Source: Rhodamnia argentea (lineage: Eukaryota; Streptophyta; Magnoliopsida; Myrtales; Myrtaceae). Taken from it: a DNA stretch of 64,000 nucleotides. The position numbers and the translations under genes were made by a program. The DNA is taken from the NCBI RefSeq assembly GCF_020921035.1, contig NC_063154.1, positions 18,511,861 through 18,575,860 on the forward strand, given 5' to 3'. Position 1 is the stretch's first letter, and the number at the start of each line of letters is the position of its first letter. The notes beneath the pieces are model-generated. The model was given only the letters and a program-made list of their open reading frames with translations, was not told the origin of the DNA and searched no databases. This document shows, piece after piece, positions 1 to 11,235 of the stretch.

Positions 1-177
1 AGGATGTGTTAGGAGCGACCGCAAGTCATCACCCATCAAGTAATCGGTTAAAGTGAGAAGGCTTTCGTTTTTCTATTGTTCTCACTAAACAGTTCTTCAG
101 AAATGATAATCAAGAAAATGAATAAAATTACCCCAAAAAGAAGGTAAGAGTAAATCTCTTTTAATCACCCATTGGCC

Positions 178-446
178 CGACCCCACAGGGTTCTTGGCCC
201 GGTCGAAGAATGTCTTAGAAGCATAGAAGTTTCCATAATTATACCTTAGCACGCGCCACCCTCGACCGAGGTTTTGTCGGGCACGTCACTGTCCTCATTA
301 GGGTGATAAGTTCCAACGGTGTAATACTCGTACCACGTCGGATCAAGGTTGACCTTCAACACGTGCTTCACCCCTCGCCAAGCACCAACGTGTGCAGCCC
401 GTTGGTGCTATTCTTCGAAACCGGGAAGAAGTTGGGCACTCCAAAG
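178..446 (-). pseudogene. Cell-wall invertase (GH32) fragment, copy 1
   Basis: Read on the minus strand, this stretch gives pieces of a plant acid invertase: a degraded ECP motif, then [20 protein letters not shown], a degraded VPDKTSVEG and a remnant of the [10 protein letters not shown] block. In intact GH32 enzymes the Glu of the WECPDF motif is the acid/base catalyst. Here a one-base deletion just after GAG TGC CCC shifts the frame, and further breaks follow (a stop before KHVLK). Only one internal part of the large catalytic exon is present; the NDPNG nucleophile region and the C-terminal beta-sandwich are absent. It is the more decayed of two copies, the other lying at about 1490-1788 in the same orientation. 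Family assignment is firm from the motifs; it cannot make an enzyme. Confidence 0.8.
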
Positions 447-705
447 GTTCACTCATCTAATATTGGCATTTGGCAACCCCTTTCAAAGCCGAAGTGTTAA
501 CTATGCCCAATAATTTATGGCACCTCATAGCATATGTCAAAAAATAAATTAAAATTAACTCCCTCTATACATATTTTGCAAGAATAATCTCTAAATAAGT
601 ATAAATCTCATTTTGTAGGAATAATAAAAAAGGTATTTAGATTCACGTGCGAAAATCGTGCAATTCGCATGTTCATGCTAATGTCAATTTTTGATTATAT
701 CGAAA

Positions 706-708
<3 letters not shown>

Positions 709-763
<55 letters not shown>
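709..763. repeat. (TA)n microsatellite
   Basis: An uninterrupted run of AT dinucleotides, about 27 units. It lies in copy 1 of the duplicated segment and is absent at the matching place of copy 2 (near 2345), so it expanded after the duplication. Confidence 0.95.
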
Positions 764-764
<1 letters not shown>

Positions 765-1489
765 CTATTGACATTACCTCTAGGTTTTAAATTTCAGAAA
801 AATACTTTTGAATTTCATACATTTGCCACTTGTACGTGTATGCTATTTTACAAATATATAAATTAAAGATGACCTTCAAGGGGACGTAGTTTGAGATCAT
901 GACACACGTAATTGTCTATACTAGAAAAACACATAAGATCACGATAATATGTACTATTGCTCAATCGTACTTTAAGAGAAACAAGTAAAACAAAATCAAG
1001 AACGTTAAGGTGTATCACATTCTTTACCTCTTCGATCCCATGTTCACTGGTCGGGCAGACACCTTTAACAAATTCAAGGACAGTGAATAGAACTTTCGGA
1101 TGCTGATTATTCCTACCACGATGCTCTTTGGAAAAAGCCCTTCCTTTTGCTGTAACTCATCTGGAATTGATTGATGAAAACAAAGTGAGACTAGACTTTA
1201 AAGATTTTTTTTATTTTTTATTTTTTATTTTTTATATCTAATTTTATTTTTTAAAATTTTTTTAAGTTTAGAATTTTTCCTGGACTTAATTTAAAAAAAA
1301 ATACTATTTAATATTAAAAAATTAATTCAAAATGCCACGTATTGATTTTGGCCGGATTTTCTTGTCAGAAGCACCAAAGTGATCATTTTGTCTCCGATTT
1401 GGCACTTGAATGATCTCGCGAAAACTTTTGGCACCAAAGTGAGCGTCGTACACAACTTTTGTCACTTATACTGTTCTTCTCCCCTTGGG

Positions 1490-1788
1490 ATAGCATCGGA
1501 CTCATTGTTCCAACCCCACAGGAGCCTTCGGTTCTTTGCCAAGTCGAAGAATGTCTTGGAAGCGTAGAAGTTGCCATAATCGCATGTCGGTCCACTCCAC
1601 CCATCGACCGAGGTGTTGTCGGGCACGTACCTATCCTCATTAGGTTGATAAGTCCCGTCCATGTAATACTCAAACTCCGTCAGGTCAAGGCTGACCGTCA
1701 ACACGTGCTTCATGTCCTCGCTAAGCACCGACATGTCCAGCCCGTCGATGCTATTCTTTGAAACTGGGGAGAAGCCCGGGCACTCCAA
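1490..1788 (-). pseudogene. Cell-wall invertase (GH32) fragment, copy 2
   Basis: An open stretch of about 100 codons on the minus strand encodes [19 protein letters not shown], then [50 protein letters not shown] and [10 protein letters not shown]. This is the middle of a beta-fructofuranosidase, the extracellular enzyme that splits sucrose. The WECPDF motif reads LECPGF: Trp has become Leu (TGG to TTG) and Asp has become Gly, while the catalytic Glu and Cys remain. There is no start codon, no N-terminal NDPNG exon and no C-terminal half, so this is an exon fragment and not a gene. It belongs to a tandem duplication with the fragment at 178-446. It is kept open over its length, so the copy is younger or less decayed than copy 1. 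Confidence 0.85.
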
Positions 1789-3019
1789 AGGTTCACTCCT
1801 CTATTGTCAATTTACCCTTTACATGCATGTAATGGTTTTTCTAGAAATAGGAAATACGATAAAATGAACAGAGACTGCAATGATAATAAGGAGAAAACTA
1901 TTAGCCATAAAATGGAAAAAGCAAGAAACAAGGCCGACTTATCCATTTAATGTGGGCGTATATTCTCCACTCAAGTTATATACGAATTTGAACATATTAC
2001 ATTTGATCTTGATTGGATTAAATTCATAGAGAATTATTATTATCATTATAAATAAAGTAAACAGAAAGATCCAATCAATTTACTCTATAATATAGGCATT
2101 TGGCAACCCCTTTCAACACCAAAGTGTTAACTATGCCCAATATGGCATGGCCACTCAGAGCATATTTTAAAAATAAATTAGCATAAAGTCCCTTTATAAA
2201 TATTGTGCAACAGTAATCTCCACATAAATGTAAATATCACTTCGATAATTATCAAAATAAAATTAATTAGATTCACGTGCTAAAATCGTGCAATTTACAT
2301 GCTCGCGTTGATGTGGGTTTTAAATTATAACGAAAGCTCGATCTATCTTCATAATAAATAATTGTCCACATTACCAGTATCTTACATCATCTTTCACTTA
2401 TAGTATACTTCAGAAAATTATCTTTGAATTTCGCACATTGGTCGCTTGTGCATGTATGCTATTGTGCACATATATGAATAAAACATGATCATTCAGGCGA
2501 CCTAGTTTGAGAACATGACCTATATTTTTTCGTATATACTAGTAAAACAAATAAGATTGTTATACTATTGACTATTATTGCTTTGTTGTATTTTAAGAGA
2601 AACAAGCAAAAGAAAATCAAGAACATTAAGGCATATCACATTTCTAATCAATTTTCGTGTTTAGTCCCATGTTGGCTGGTCAGACATACATCTTTAACAG
2701 ATTCACGGACGGTGAATAGAACTTCAAGGCAACGGTTGTTATTGATGAGTGCAGATTACTGAGTCTATGATGCTTCCATGGCGATGCTCTTCTGAATAAG
2801 CACTTCCTTTTGCTATAACTCAACATGAATTGATAGGAAAATTTCAAATAAAGACTTGAGGTGTTATTATATTTTCAAATGAGAGTCTAAGGTGGACCAT
2901 GTTTTAAATAAAGATCTGAAATGCCATTATTTTCTCAAATAGCGGATTGAAGGGAACGTTATTGCAAATAAGAGCATATCTAGCCTAAAAGTAAACTTGT
3001 TTCTTGAAGTGAACCTTGT

Positions 3020-3250
3020 TTGAAACTATTGAGATAGTTGTATTAGAAAAGTTTCATATCGGAGAATGATGTGGTTTAGAGAAGTTAATATATCTAAGTT
3101 GGCCCATAATTCATTGGCTTAAACTTTTGAGTAAATGTGGACCCAACTAGATATGTTGGCGGGCTTGAACTTGGACTCCATCTCCTCATGTGAAGGTATC
3201 AGACTTTTGTCCAACTTCTGATAAAATTTTCTCATCTTTTGCAACAGATT
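3020..3250. mobile_element. LTR-like remnant
   Basis: The stretch has the style of a degraded small LTR: 'ttagaaaagtttcatatcgg', 'gatgtggttt', 'ggcccataattcattggctt' and 'gacccaactaga'. I recognise these phrases as common in plant LTR and TRIM repeats. No partner LTR, primer site or target duplication was found, so this is a tentative call. Confidence 0.35.
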
Positions 3251-3718
3251 TTCAAGAATTCTCATTTCCATTCTCTCCGAATATCTCCAACATTTCTTTG
3301 CAGTCGGATGCTACTAACTCTTGCTGATACAGAAGAAGGGAAGTTTCACTTCCAAGTTCTTGCCGATCAAGCTTCAATTCTGTCGGATGAAGACGTCAAG
3401 TACTTTGGCTGTCATGCGTAGATGCCTATGTTCCTCTTCGTTTCTCCGTTGTACCACTTCGAACGTGTGAACTGTGAATTAACGTATATGCTCCTTAAGT
3501 TGTCCTAACTTAGGATGACCAGGAAGAAGTCTTTGGGATATCAAATTAGGCGTCGCACTCTCGATCCCAATCGCATAAGACGCGTTAAATAACTAGAATA
3601 AAACGGATCGGTGCCCACGACGAAATTGCCCGGCATTATGCAGGCGACGAAAGCGACGACCACGACATGCCTTACATCGGTAACTTATTCGCTTAACACG
3701 GCACCAGAATGAGTTTCC

Positions 3719-3725
3719 TATAAAA
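3719..3725 (+). promoter_or_regulatory. TATA box of the malectin-like gene
   Basis: TATAAAA lies 65 bases ahead of the proposed start codon at 3790, a normal distance for a plant promoter with a short leader. It supports this start and transcription direction. Confidence 0.6.
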
Positions 3726-3789
3726 GGAAATGTCGGTTCAGTTGTAATATTTGGATCTCTCTGTGCAGAACACAAAAGGAGAAGTGAAA

Positions 3790-5346
3790 ATGGTACTCCA
3801 GATGTTCTTGTTGGTTCTTCTCTTCAATGAAGTATCTGTTAATCAAGGTAACAATGCACTATTTGACTGGTCGTCGTCTTCTTCTTCTTCTTCTTCTTCT
3901 TCTGTCTCAATGTTACCGATGATTTCTCATTCCATGTCTATCTTTGCAAATGCTTAAAAAAAAAAAAAAAAACCAGCATCACTGTTAAGGATTGATTGTG
4001 GGTCACAAACTGCCTATGAGACCAAAGATGGAAGCTACTGGAGATCCGACGATGAATTCGTCAAGGCCGGCAACGACACGGCGATCTCAACCGGTAGCTT
4101 TTCCAAGTGGGCCCAACTCAACACACTTCGATTCTTCATGGAAAAGAAAAGGGTTTGCTACAAATTGCCCGTGCAGTCATCCGTCCGATACATGATCAGA
4201 GCGGCATTTTACTATGGCAACTACGACGGCCTCTCGAAACCTCCGACTTTCGACTTGCAGCTCAACGGGGATATGTGGACAACCGTGGTCACTTCAAACA
4301 CAGATCCGCAAGCTTATGAACTGATTTACTCGTCGGGTGCCGACGATATCGAGGTGTGCTTGAATCGAATATTAGATGCTCAGTTCCCGTTCATCAACGT
4401 GTTGGAGTTGTGGCCATTAGATAATAGCATGTACGATGGTATGACCCGGGACATGGCTTGGCTCACCAATTACCGCTACTACTATGGTGCAGTTGCCAAC
4501 TCCGTCGATGATTGGATTTTAGGGTAAGAGACTAAACCTAGCAATCTTCCTTACATCCATGATTCTCTTGATTTTCCAAATCTGGCTTTCAGATTGAAAC
4601 TACTAAATACTGATGATGATGATGAAATCTTGTTCTACAAAGCCTCCGTGCTTTGGTATGAATTCTTACGATTCTCTCTCATGTGCGATGTACTGATGTA
4701 ACTTCTCGGTCGACCGTTGTGCAGATACCCGGCTGATTCCGACAACAGAATATGGGTGCCGACGGCTCCATCGGACCTGAACCAGACAAAAACCTCGGCA
4801 ACTTACTTCTACGATCACTGCAACAACAACGTGCCCGATGTTGTCATGTCCCAAATGGTCGAGGCGCCAAGTTCAACGGACACAATCAGCTTGCGCTTTG
4901 ACATCAACGGCGGGACCAACCTAGTCCACTACGTGACCGCGTATTTCACCGAGACCCATTCGCTAAACGAGAACGAAACTAGGTCGTTCGGTTTATACTT
5001 GAACGACGAGTTCGTTTCGACCATCAACCCGAGGTACCAGTATTGCACGTCGGCGTGGGCATTTGCGCAGTCGAACAGCACTCTGAATGTTCAGCTACGC
5101 ACGGGCGAGAACTCGACGCTGCCCCCTTTGATCAGCGCCCTTGAAGTGTACACGGCCCACGCCGTACGTTATCCTAAGAAAAAAAAGTGGGCGGCAATTG
5201 GTGGCGGCACCGCCGGGGGTGTGTTCTTGATGCTGTTGTTTTGTGGCTGTTGCTTGTGCTGCTGTGAATCTGCCGGCAATGGAGGAGGCCACGCTGCTCC
5301 GCCCCGCTATATCGAAATCCAGAGGATTTTTCGGGTTGCCGAATAG
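3790..5346 (+). CDS. Malectin-like domain membrane protein without kinase (3 exons, 408 aa)
   Basis: Exons 3790-3847, 3977-4523 and 4725-5346 join in frame with GT-AG borders (phases 1 and 2). The start gives a hydrophobic signal peptide (residues 1-19, MVLQMFLLVLLFNEV); an in-frame ATG at 3751 would put a polar stretch before it and is less likely. Residues about 22-350 form a plant malectin-like extracellular domain: RIDCGS, the YGNYDG motif, PPTFDLQLN, NVLELWPL, DNRIWVP, and LPPLISALEVY at its end. A membrane segment follows (about 357-382), ending in a cysteine cluster that could be palmitoylated (inference), then a 26-residue tail. In related receptor kinases (At2g19210/At1g07550 type) LRRs and a kinase come next; here translation stops. 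A role in carbohydrate or wall sensing is inferred from the family. Intron 1 is 129 bases and contains a TCT microsatellite. Confidence 0.87.
3870..3903. repeat. (TCT)n microsatellite in intron
   Basis: A run of TCT/TCG triplets inside the first intron of the malectin-like gene. Read through, it would give a poly-serine stretch, but the splice sites remove it. Confidence 0.85.
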
Positions 5347-8070
5347 CCACAGAATATGATGTGAAACCATAGAGACAATGGTGGGAGCTGCTCTTAAGGT
5401 TTGTATGGACCAAGGGTCCATTGATGCATCTGCACACGATTTAGGGTAAAAAATGAAAAAAACCAAGAAAGCGAGTTCAAACTTTATCAAGAAAATTAAT
5501 GCTTGAACTACATGTTGGCGAGATACACTTGTCAAATTATGATAAGATTGAGGATCATGATTCAATATGTAATAGCTGTATTTACTATATAAATCATAGA
5601 TTATGTTCAACAACTGGACATACAAGAATGGCCATCCTTCCACCTGTCGACCTATTATCAAAACACATACATTCATATATTTGATGATAAGAAAAAGTCG
5701 TCTCGTTACAGGATCAAAATTTCTAGAATCCATCAGAATGAGTACATACATCTCCAACTAACAACTACGTCGGAAGTTCATCTTCGTCATGTGCAACTCA
5801 TACCAAAACATCTCACTATCAAAATACCATCCTAATAATTTAAATGTTCTCTTCCTACTTGCGGTTAGCTGAGTAACCTGGAAAGCAAGCAAGACTAATG
5901 GAATGTGCATCCACAGCGTAGTTAGTAATTCATAGCAAGACTAATGGAATGTGCATCCACAACGTAGTTAGTAATTCATCTCTTCTAAGCAGATTGAACA
6001 TTCACAATGCATCTGTATTAGCCGATGTCATAACTCATTAATTTTGAATTCCATATATGATATATGTAAAATATCAAAAGTGGATTATAACTTAACAATA
6101 AAACTTGTTATGTATACGATCAATCAACAATATCAACCGAACAATAACAGATCAACCATCAATGGTCGATTACATTGATTAATCTCTATTAAGTCAAACG
6201 TCAATGGTCCATTCCATCGACATATCTAAATGCTCAATATGCAACAATTGTCATAGTTGCAAAGGTGATCAGTTTCCTCCTATATCACCTAGTGGCTCAA
6301 CCCAAAAGGACATCGTGATAACGGTATGCATATTAATCCCTCAATCGATTCTAATCAGAGTGATACGAGCGCCGACCAATATCATTCTCCAATAATCCAC
6401 AAATCCATATCCACAATCCAATCTCACGAGTCGGGCTCACAACCCAAATCAAATAACGCTTCATAGTTCAATTTCATCAATAATTTATTTCATAAAACAT
6501 TTTTCAAATCAGTATGAATAATCTTGAACTAATTATATCTCTCTTTATATTAAATTTAGTGTTACGGGATGTATCAATGTTCAAACCGGGCTCCTCGCGC
6601 ATGACCGCTGATGGGGCATGAATCTCAACATCCTATCTACTTTAATCTTCATTGTCTCATGAATTTTCGAATTGGAGCCCCATTGATTTGAAAGGTGTTT
6701 TTTTTTTCCGGAAATCTTTGAATTTTATTTTCAATTTCACAAGGGCTATTATTATTAGAGAAAGCAGCACAAGCAATCAAAAGAAAAACTACAATTACCC
6801 TAAAAATCTGAAAATATATCGTTCTTGCGGCCTCAAAATCAAATCTAATCATATATTTCTTTTGTTCTGTTCAAATTGCGGCGAAAAAACAAAATTTTAT
6901 TTATAACCTGTATGCTAGAACTTTACCAGAAGCATTCACATAATACAAAGTTTGTTCATGCTTGGAATTTCTAAAAGAATAAATATGTTTTGATCCTCGC
7001 TGAAGTGGAAGAACAGAATAGGGAAAAGTCATATTCCTCAATTTGATTTGCTTCCCTTTTTTTTTCATAGTCAACTATTTTTTAACTCTACACATAATTC
7101 ATGACATGGCAATCTTATGAAGGTCGCCATGTGATGGGTTTCTTCGGCATCGCTAAGAGAGTTTCACAATTTTACTAGTAACGGCATTTAATTATCAAGA
7201 TTGGCCGAGTAGATGACTCTCTTAGTCCGTTCTTGCGAAAGAATTGGCATAAGATTTCGGTTTTTTCTATGTGGAAGTCCACTAGAATAAAATAATATTT
7301 AGCTTGTTAAGAATTTCAATAGATGTATAGAAAAGGTTATGTTTTGGTACGGTAAAATGAAATGGAACGAAGAGATCATATGAGAAGGCGAAGGAATAAA
7401 ATGGAATTAGGATTTAATTTTCTTTGTTTGATAAGGTGATGAAACAGAATTAGAATGAGATTTCTTTTTCTCCTATTGTGACCAAAATAATCTGGGGATG
7501 GAAGTTGTCATACTTGCAATTTTTTTATTACTTATTGTACTTCATAAAATTAGAAAATCATTTTAAAAGAATTATTGTCTAATCATAAGAAATAAGTTAA
7601 AATCCCCATGATTATAACTGATATCTATTATTTTAACGAAAGTCTCGATGGCATTATATAGATTATCTATTATTTATAAAATATCACCAAAGTAGACCTC
7701 AAGATTCATTATTAGTTGACAACTTAAAGTGATTGTTACTTTTCACGTCATAATTTGATTGTTACTTTTCACGTTATAATTGGTATGGAAATGAAGATTT
7801 CACTTATTTAAAATTTTAGGACTCGATTGCACTTTCTGATAAGTTTCGGGACTTAATTGCACATTTTGAAAGTTTTGGGACTCCATTATACTTTCATGAT
7901 AGATTTTAGGGTTTGATTGTACTTTTTAAAAGTTGTATGGCTTAATTACACTTTCGTGATAAGTTTTAGGATTTAATGATTTTTTTTTCAAAAGGACTTA
8001 ATAATTTACCATTAATTTTTTTCCCAATATTTTTGGGAGAAAAGTTAAAAATACCCGACGGTCACGTATC
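5347..8070. other. Intergenic, no gene seen
   Basis: AT-rich DNA after the malectin-like gene. It holds a 46-bp tandem duplication at 5889-5979. Around 7330-7480 is MITE-like purine-rich DNA, and 7820-7980 holds repeated phrases such as 'gattgcactttctgataagtttcggg', of the kind found in palindromic MITEs. Short open frames here have no recognisable product. Confidence 0.6.
5889..5979. repeat. 46-bp tandem duplication
   Basis: Two adjacent copies beginning 'gcaagactaatggaatgtgc' at 5889 and 5935, nearly identical (one G/A difference seen). The near identity points to a recent event. Confidence 0.9.
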
Positions 8071-8077
8071 AAGAAGA

Positions 8078-8083
8078 CACGTG
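8078..8083. promoter_or_regulatory. G-box / ABRE-like element
   Basis: ACACGTGTC around 8077-8085 contains the CACGTG core, about 150 bases ahead of the SEP1-like start codon. G-boxes bind bZIP and bHLH factors in light and abscisic acid responses, which suits a stress- and light-regulated chloroplast protein. Function is inferred from motif and position only. Confidence 0.5.
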
Positions 8084-8230
8084 TCCCAATCCCATCTTCT
8101 CAGAGAATGTGTGGTCATCGTCGTCTTCTTGCTTCGCTCCTTTCTTCCCTCCGATGCTTCGCAGTTGCAAAAACATATAAAATTCTCGAAGCTCAGTCCG
8201 GTGCCTCACACTTCTCTCTCTCTCTACGAC

Positions 8231-10334
8231 ATGGCTGCAGCTCAAGTCTCTACTTCTCTCTCCGTCTCGGTTCGCGGTACCCTTTCTTCATCTCTCTCTC
8301 TCTCTCTGCGCGCCAATTTGTCTCCATTTTCGTCCCTCGTGAAGCTCTGCACTGGTTCACCCTCTGCTTTGTCTTTTGCCTCCAGGTTTTTGCGCAATTA
8401 GCTCGCCGAGAACGAGCATCGTTCCTCGGGTTCGACTCCCAGATCGCGCGACGAGCGGCGCCACCTTCGCTACCGGGTCTCCTCTCGGTAATCATTTCAA
8501 ATTCGAATGAGTATCAGGTCAGATTAGTGTGAGCGGACCAGCTCAAGCTGTTGTCTGAATTTGGAGAATGTGTTTCATACAATGGTTGGACCTAGTTCGA
8601 GCATAATATTTCCTCATTGACTGTAATTGTTAAAAAAAAAAATTGTAATGGTAATGTCTTGTTTATAACGCGGCTTTTGTTATTTTGTCGACTAATTAAG
8701 TGCTAATGAATTGGTAGTCCAGTTGAGTGAAGAAGAACGATTTCTTCATATGAGTCTCCAGGAACTCCTTGAACTGGTTTGAAGCCTATTGGGTTCCAAC
8801 CGGGCGGACTTGCTATTTGATCTGAAATCCGGTTTAAATTCGCTTCAGGGAAAACCCATTAGCCAGACAGATTGTCTGGCATTGCTTTCCAGATGGTTGC
8901 TGCTTGTTTTTCCTAGGCCGCTGTATCCTTCAGATCATTGTTGAGGAACACAAGTTGTTACCTTTATGACTGTCCATCAGTTTGCCGTATAGTTTACAGC
9001 TTCTTCATTAGCATTAGTGAACTTTTTGATGTGTGCACTAAGGACATGTTAATGCCCACATGTCTTGGTGTATGTCTTTCTATATTTGCATGCTGGGAAT
9101 TCTCTCGGTCTGCTGAAATTAGACACGCTTTTTGTGTTATAATATTGATGGCTAGTCATTATACCCCATGCTGATGCTTCTTCTCCGTCTTCCTTTTTTT
9201 CTTTTGGTGAAATGCAGCAGTAAAGAGACCCTCCTCTAGTAGAAAATCTGCAAGCAAGGCAGCAGCAGTATCCATTAGATGCAAACAGAATACTGGAGAG
9301 GGGAACAGTCTAGATGTATGGCTGGGCCGTCTTGCAATGGTTGGATTTGCTGCGGCAATCAGTGTCGAAATAGGAACAGGCAAAGGACTTTTAGAGGTAC
9401 GGTTGGCACGTGGTCCGAGTGTAAGATAAGAACTGCCAAATAGCGTCTTCTTCCTATTGTGGTTTCAGCCTTTGGGTATTAGTCAGTTACGGAGACATTT
9501 TGTGTTAAGATCCATGTCGCATGAAGTTATGATAAAATCTTGTCAAGATAAGTAATTTTATGGAGAATTATGGTCTTGTTCTTTTCCTGCTAAAGAAGAG
9601 AAAATAGCAAGTGTGGCTGTGGGGTCATGTCTAAAGTAACATCGGGAGTCTGCCTGTGTATACCAATGTAGTTATTGGCACTAAATAGAGTTTAGTCCTA
9701 ACTTTGGGGTATGCAAGGAACTTGGTAGGTCTATTTCTGAGATTTGAAGTATATATCCTGGCTGAAGCTCCACATGGCACCAATTATACAGGCATAAGAT
9801 GAGATAAAAACTGCAAGTACTGAATAGAGATATTCTTGGCTTTGACTTGACAACCTAACTCCATGACGTCAGATTTTTTTTACAGTTGATGCTAGCAATG
9901 ACTTGTGCTGTCAAAAATCAATAAGCTGTTCTCAGGAGCTAAATCAAGTATCTGCAATTGTGATGTGTCTATCGGCAGATGAGAGAACTCCTGTTCTATC
10001 TGGAATTTATTTCCTAGAATTCAGTATACACAGCATAAATAAAAGCAAATCAGATGAAGCTAGATATGTTTCTAGAAGTTGGTGTTTAGCGTAAAAACAG
10101 CTTCTTTTTTGTTTAAGGTCAAGCTTCATTGGAGTTCCTCACTGCTGAGGTGTACAACTAGCTACATCATTTACTAAGTTCACAGGTTTAGAAGTATTTC
10201 ACGAGATAATTTTGACTTCATCCGTGCAGAACTTTGGGCTAACAGCCCCTTTGCCGACAGTCGCTTTGGCTGTCACAGCATTAGTGGGAGTCCTGACGGC
10301 AATCTTTATCTTCCAGTCCGCCTCTAGCAAGTGA
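8231..10334 (+). CDS. SEP1: Stress-enhanced protein 1-like, chloroplastic (3 exons)
   Basis: A light-harvesting-like thylakoid protein of the ELIP/SEP group, thought to help photoprotection under high light. Exon 1 starts at 8231 (MAAAQVSTSLSVSV, a Ser-rich transit peptide). Exon 2 is 9218-9396 and encodes SIRCKQNTGEGNSLD, then WLGRLAMVGFAAAIS, the chlorophyll-binding-type first helix with its conserved Gly-Arg. Exon 3 is 10230-10334: NFGLTAPLPTVALAV and the second membrane helix ending IFIFQSASSK. Exons 2 and 3 are secure and join at LLE/NFG. The exon 1 donor is not: the frame needs phase 1, met at 8354/8355 (about 135 aa, close to the family length as I recall it) or at 8276/8277 (109 aa). 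An apparent donor at CAG/gttttt near 8390 is out of phase. Pyrimidine-rich DNA precedes the exon 2 acceptor. Confidence 0.85.
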
Positions 10335-11235
10335 TTGGATCGATGATGTTTGTGTCTGTAAAGGTTATTACTGTGAGGAGATGACTTGGTACACATTCTG
10401 TAGTTGTATTTTTTGTCGGGGATACATATCACACGCCTTTGTGAGCGTAAAAGCGATGGAATTTTCTCTCCCTCTGACCTCTGATTCGCATTGCCTTTTG
10501 CTTCATCTTTTTCCCCCTTTTTACCCTGGTTGGTGGGTGTACCACTGAATTCTCTCTGAGATATTTTAGCCTGTGCCTTTAGCTTTCCTCTTGATGGTGG
10601 GAATGCTGCTGAATCAGCTCTCATGATCCAATTTGTTCTTTTATCAACAGGGTGAAGTAAAAGGAGGAAAAACTCCATTAATCATCATCATAAAGTATTT
10701 CATTTTCCCCCTCGAGTTCGCCTATCTATATCTGGCATGGTGGAGCCTTTCCTTGTCCCTCCTTTTAGATCTGGTATAGAGGGGTTATATCACATTGAAA
10801 AGGTAAGAGCATGGACACTTTTGATGAAATGGGCATTTAGGCACGATTGTTCTAGCTTTCTTCAAGTCTAAAGATATGCTTGGATACTTTTAGGCAGGTT
10901 TGGCTATGTCAATGACGGCGTGCCTTTAGATGTTGGCACTCATACCACTGCATCAATTAGAGTTTTAATGCAGTCCACTTTTCCTCTGCTTTATACAGGA
11001 ATCAATTCCATTTCCCTTTTCTTGCAATGGCATCTCACAAGGTGCTTACTTTGTGCATAAGAGATCTTCTTAAACCTAAGGCCTTACGTATCCTTAACCG
11101 TAGGCTTCCCTCGAGTGGCCATTTTCATTCATTTTCAGGTTGTTTTCTGTCTCATTCTCTGGTCTACTCTTGTTTACGGAACAGTCTTACTCCGTCTTTC
11201 TCTGTTCTTGCTCCCCCTCTGCACAAATTCTGAGC
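10335..11235. other. 3' region of SEP1-like gene and 5' region of ARF gene
   Basis: Contains the probable 3' untranslated region of the SEP1-like gene and the promoter and leader of the ARF gene that starts at 11236. No further coding sequence is recognisable. A 159-codon open frame on the minus strand (10199-10678) runs antisense through SEP1 exon 3 and has no family features. Confidence 0.6.

Larger units (their letters stand above)
1..2830. repeat. Tandem segmental duplication carrying invertase fragments
   Basis: About 178-1180 matches about 1511-2820 in the same orientation. Landmarks repeat in order: the invertase piece; 'ggcatttggcaacccctttc' (about 463 and 2094); 'attcacgtgc..aaatcgtgcaa' (about 643 and 2274); and 'tttaagagaaacaag' (about 967 and 2591). 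The offset jumps from about 1330 to about 1630 because copy 2 has roughly 300 extra bases near 1800-2090, and copy 1 has an expanded TA repeat near 709. The copies are clearly diverged, so the event is not recent. Confidence 0.8.

Noticed and set aside
5095..5757. 220-codon minus-strand frame
   Set aside because: Antisense to the last exon of the malectin-like gene and its 3' flank; no recognisable domain.
10199..10678. 159-codon minus-strand frame
   Set aside because: Antisense to SEP1 exon 3, whose plus-strand frame matches the family to the last codon.
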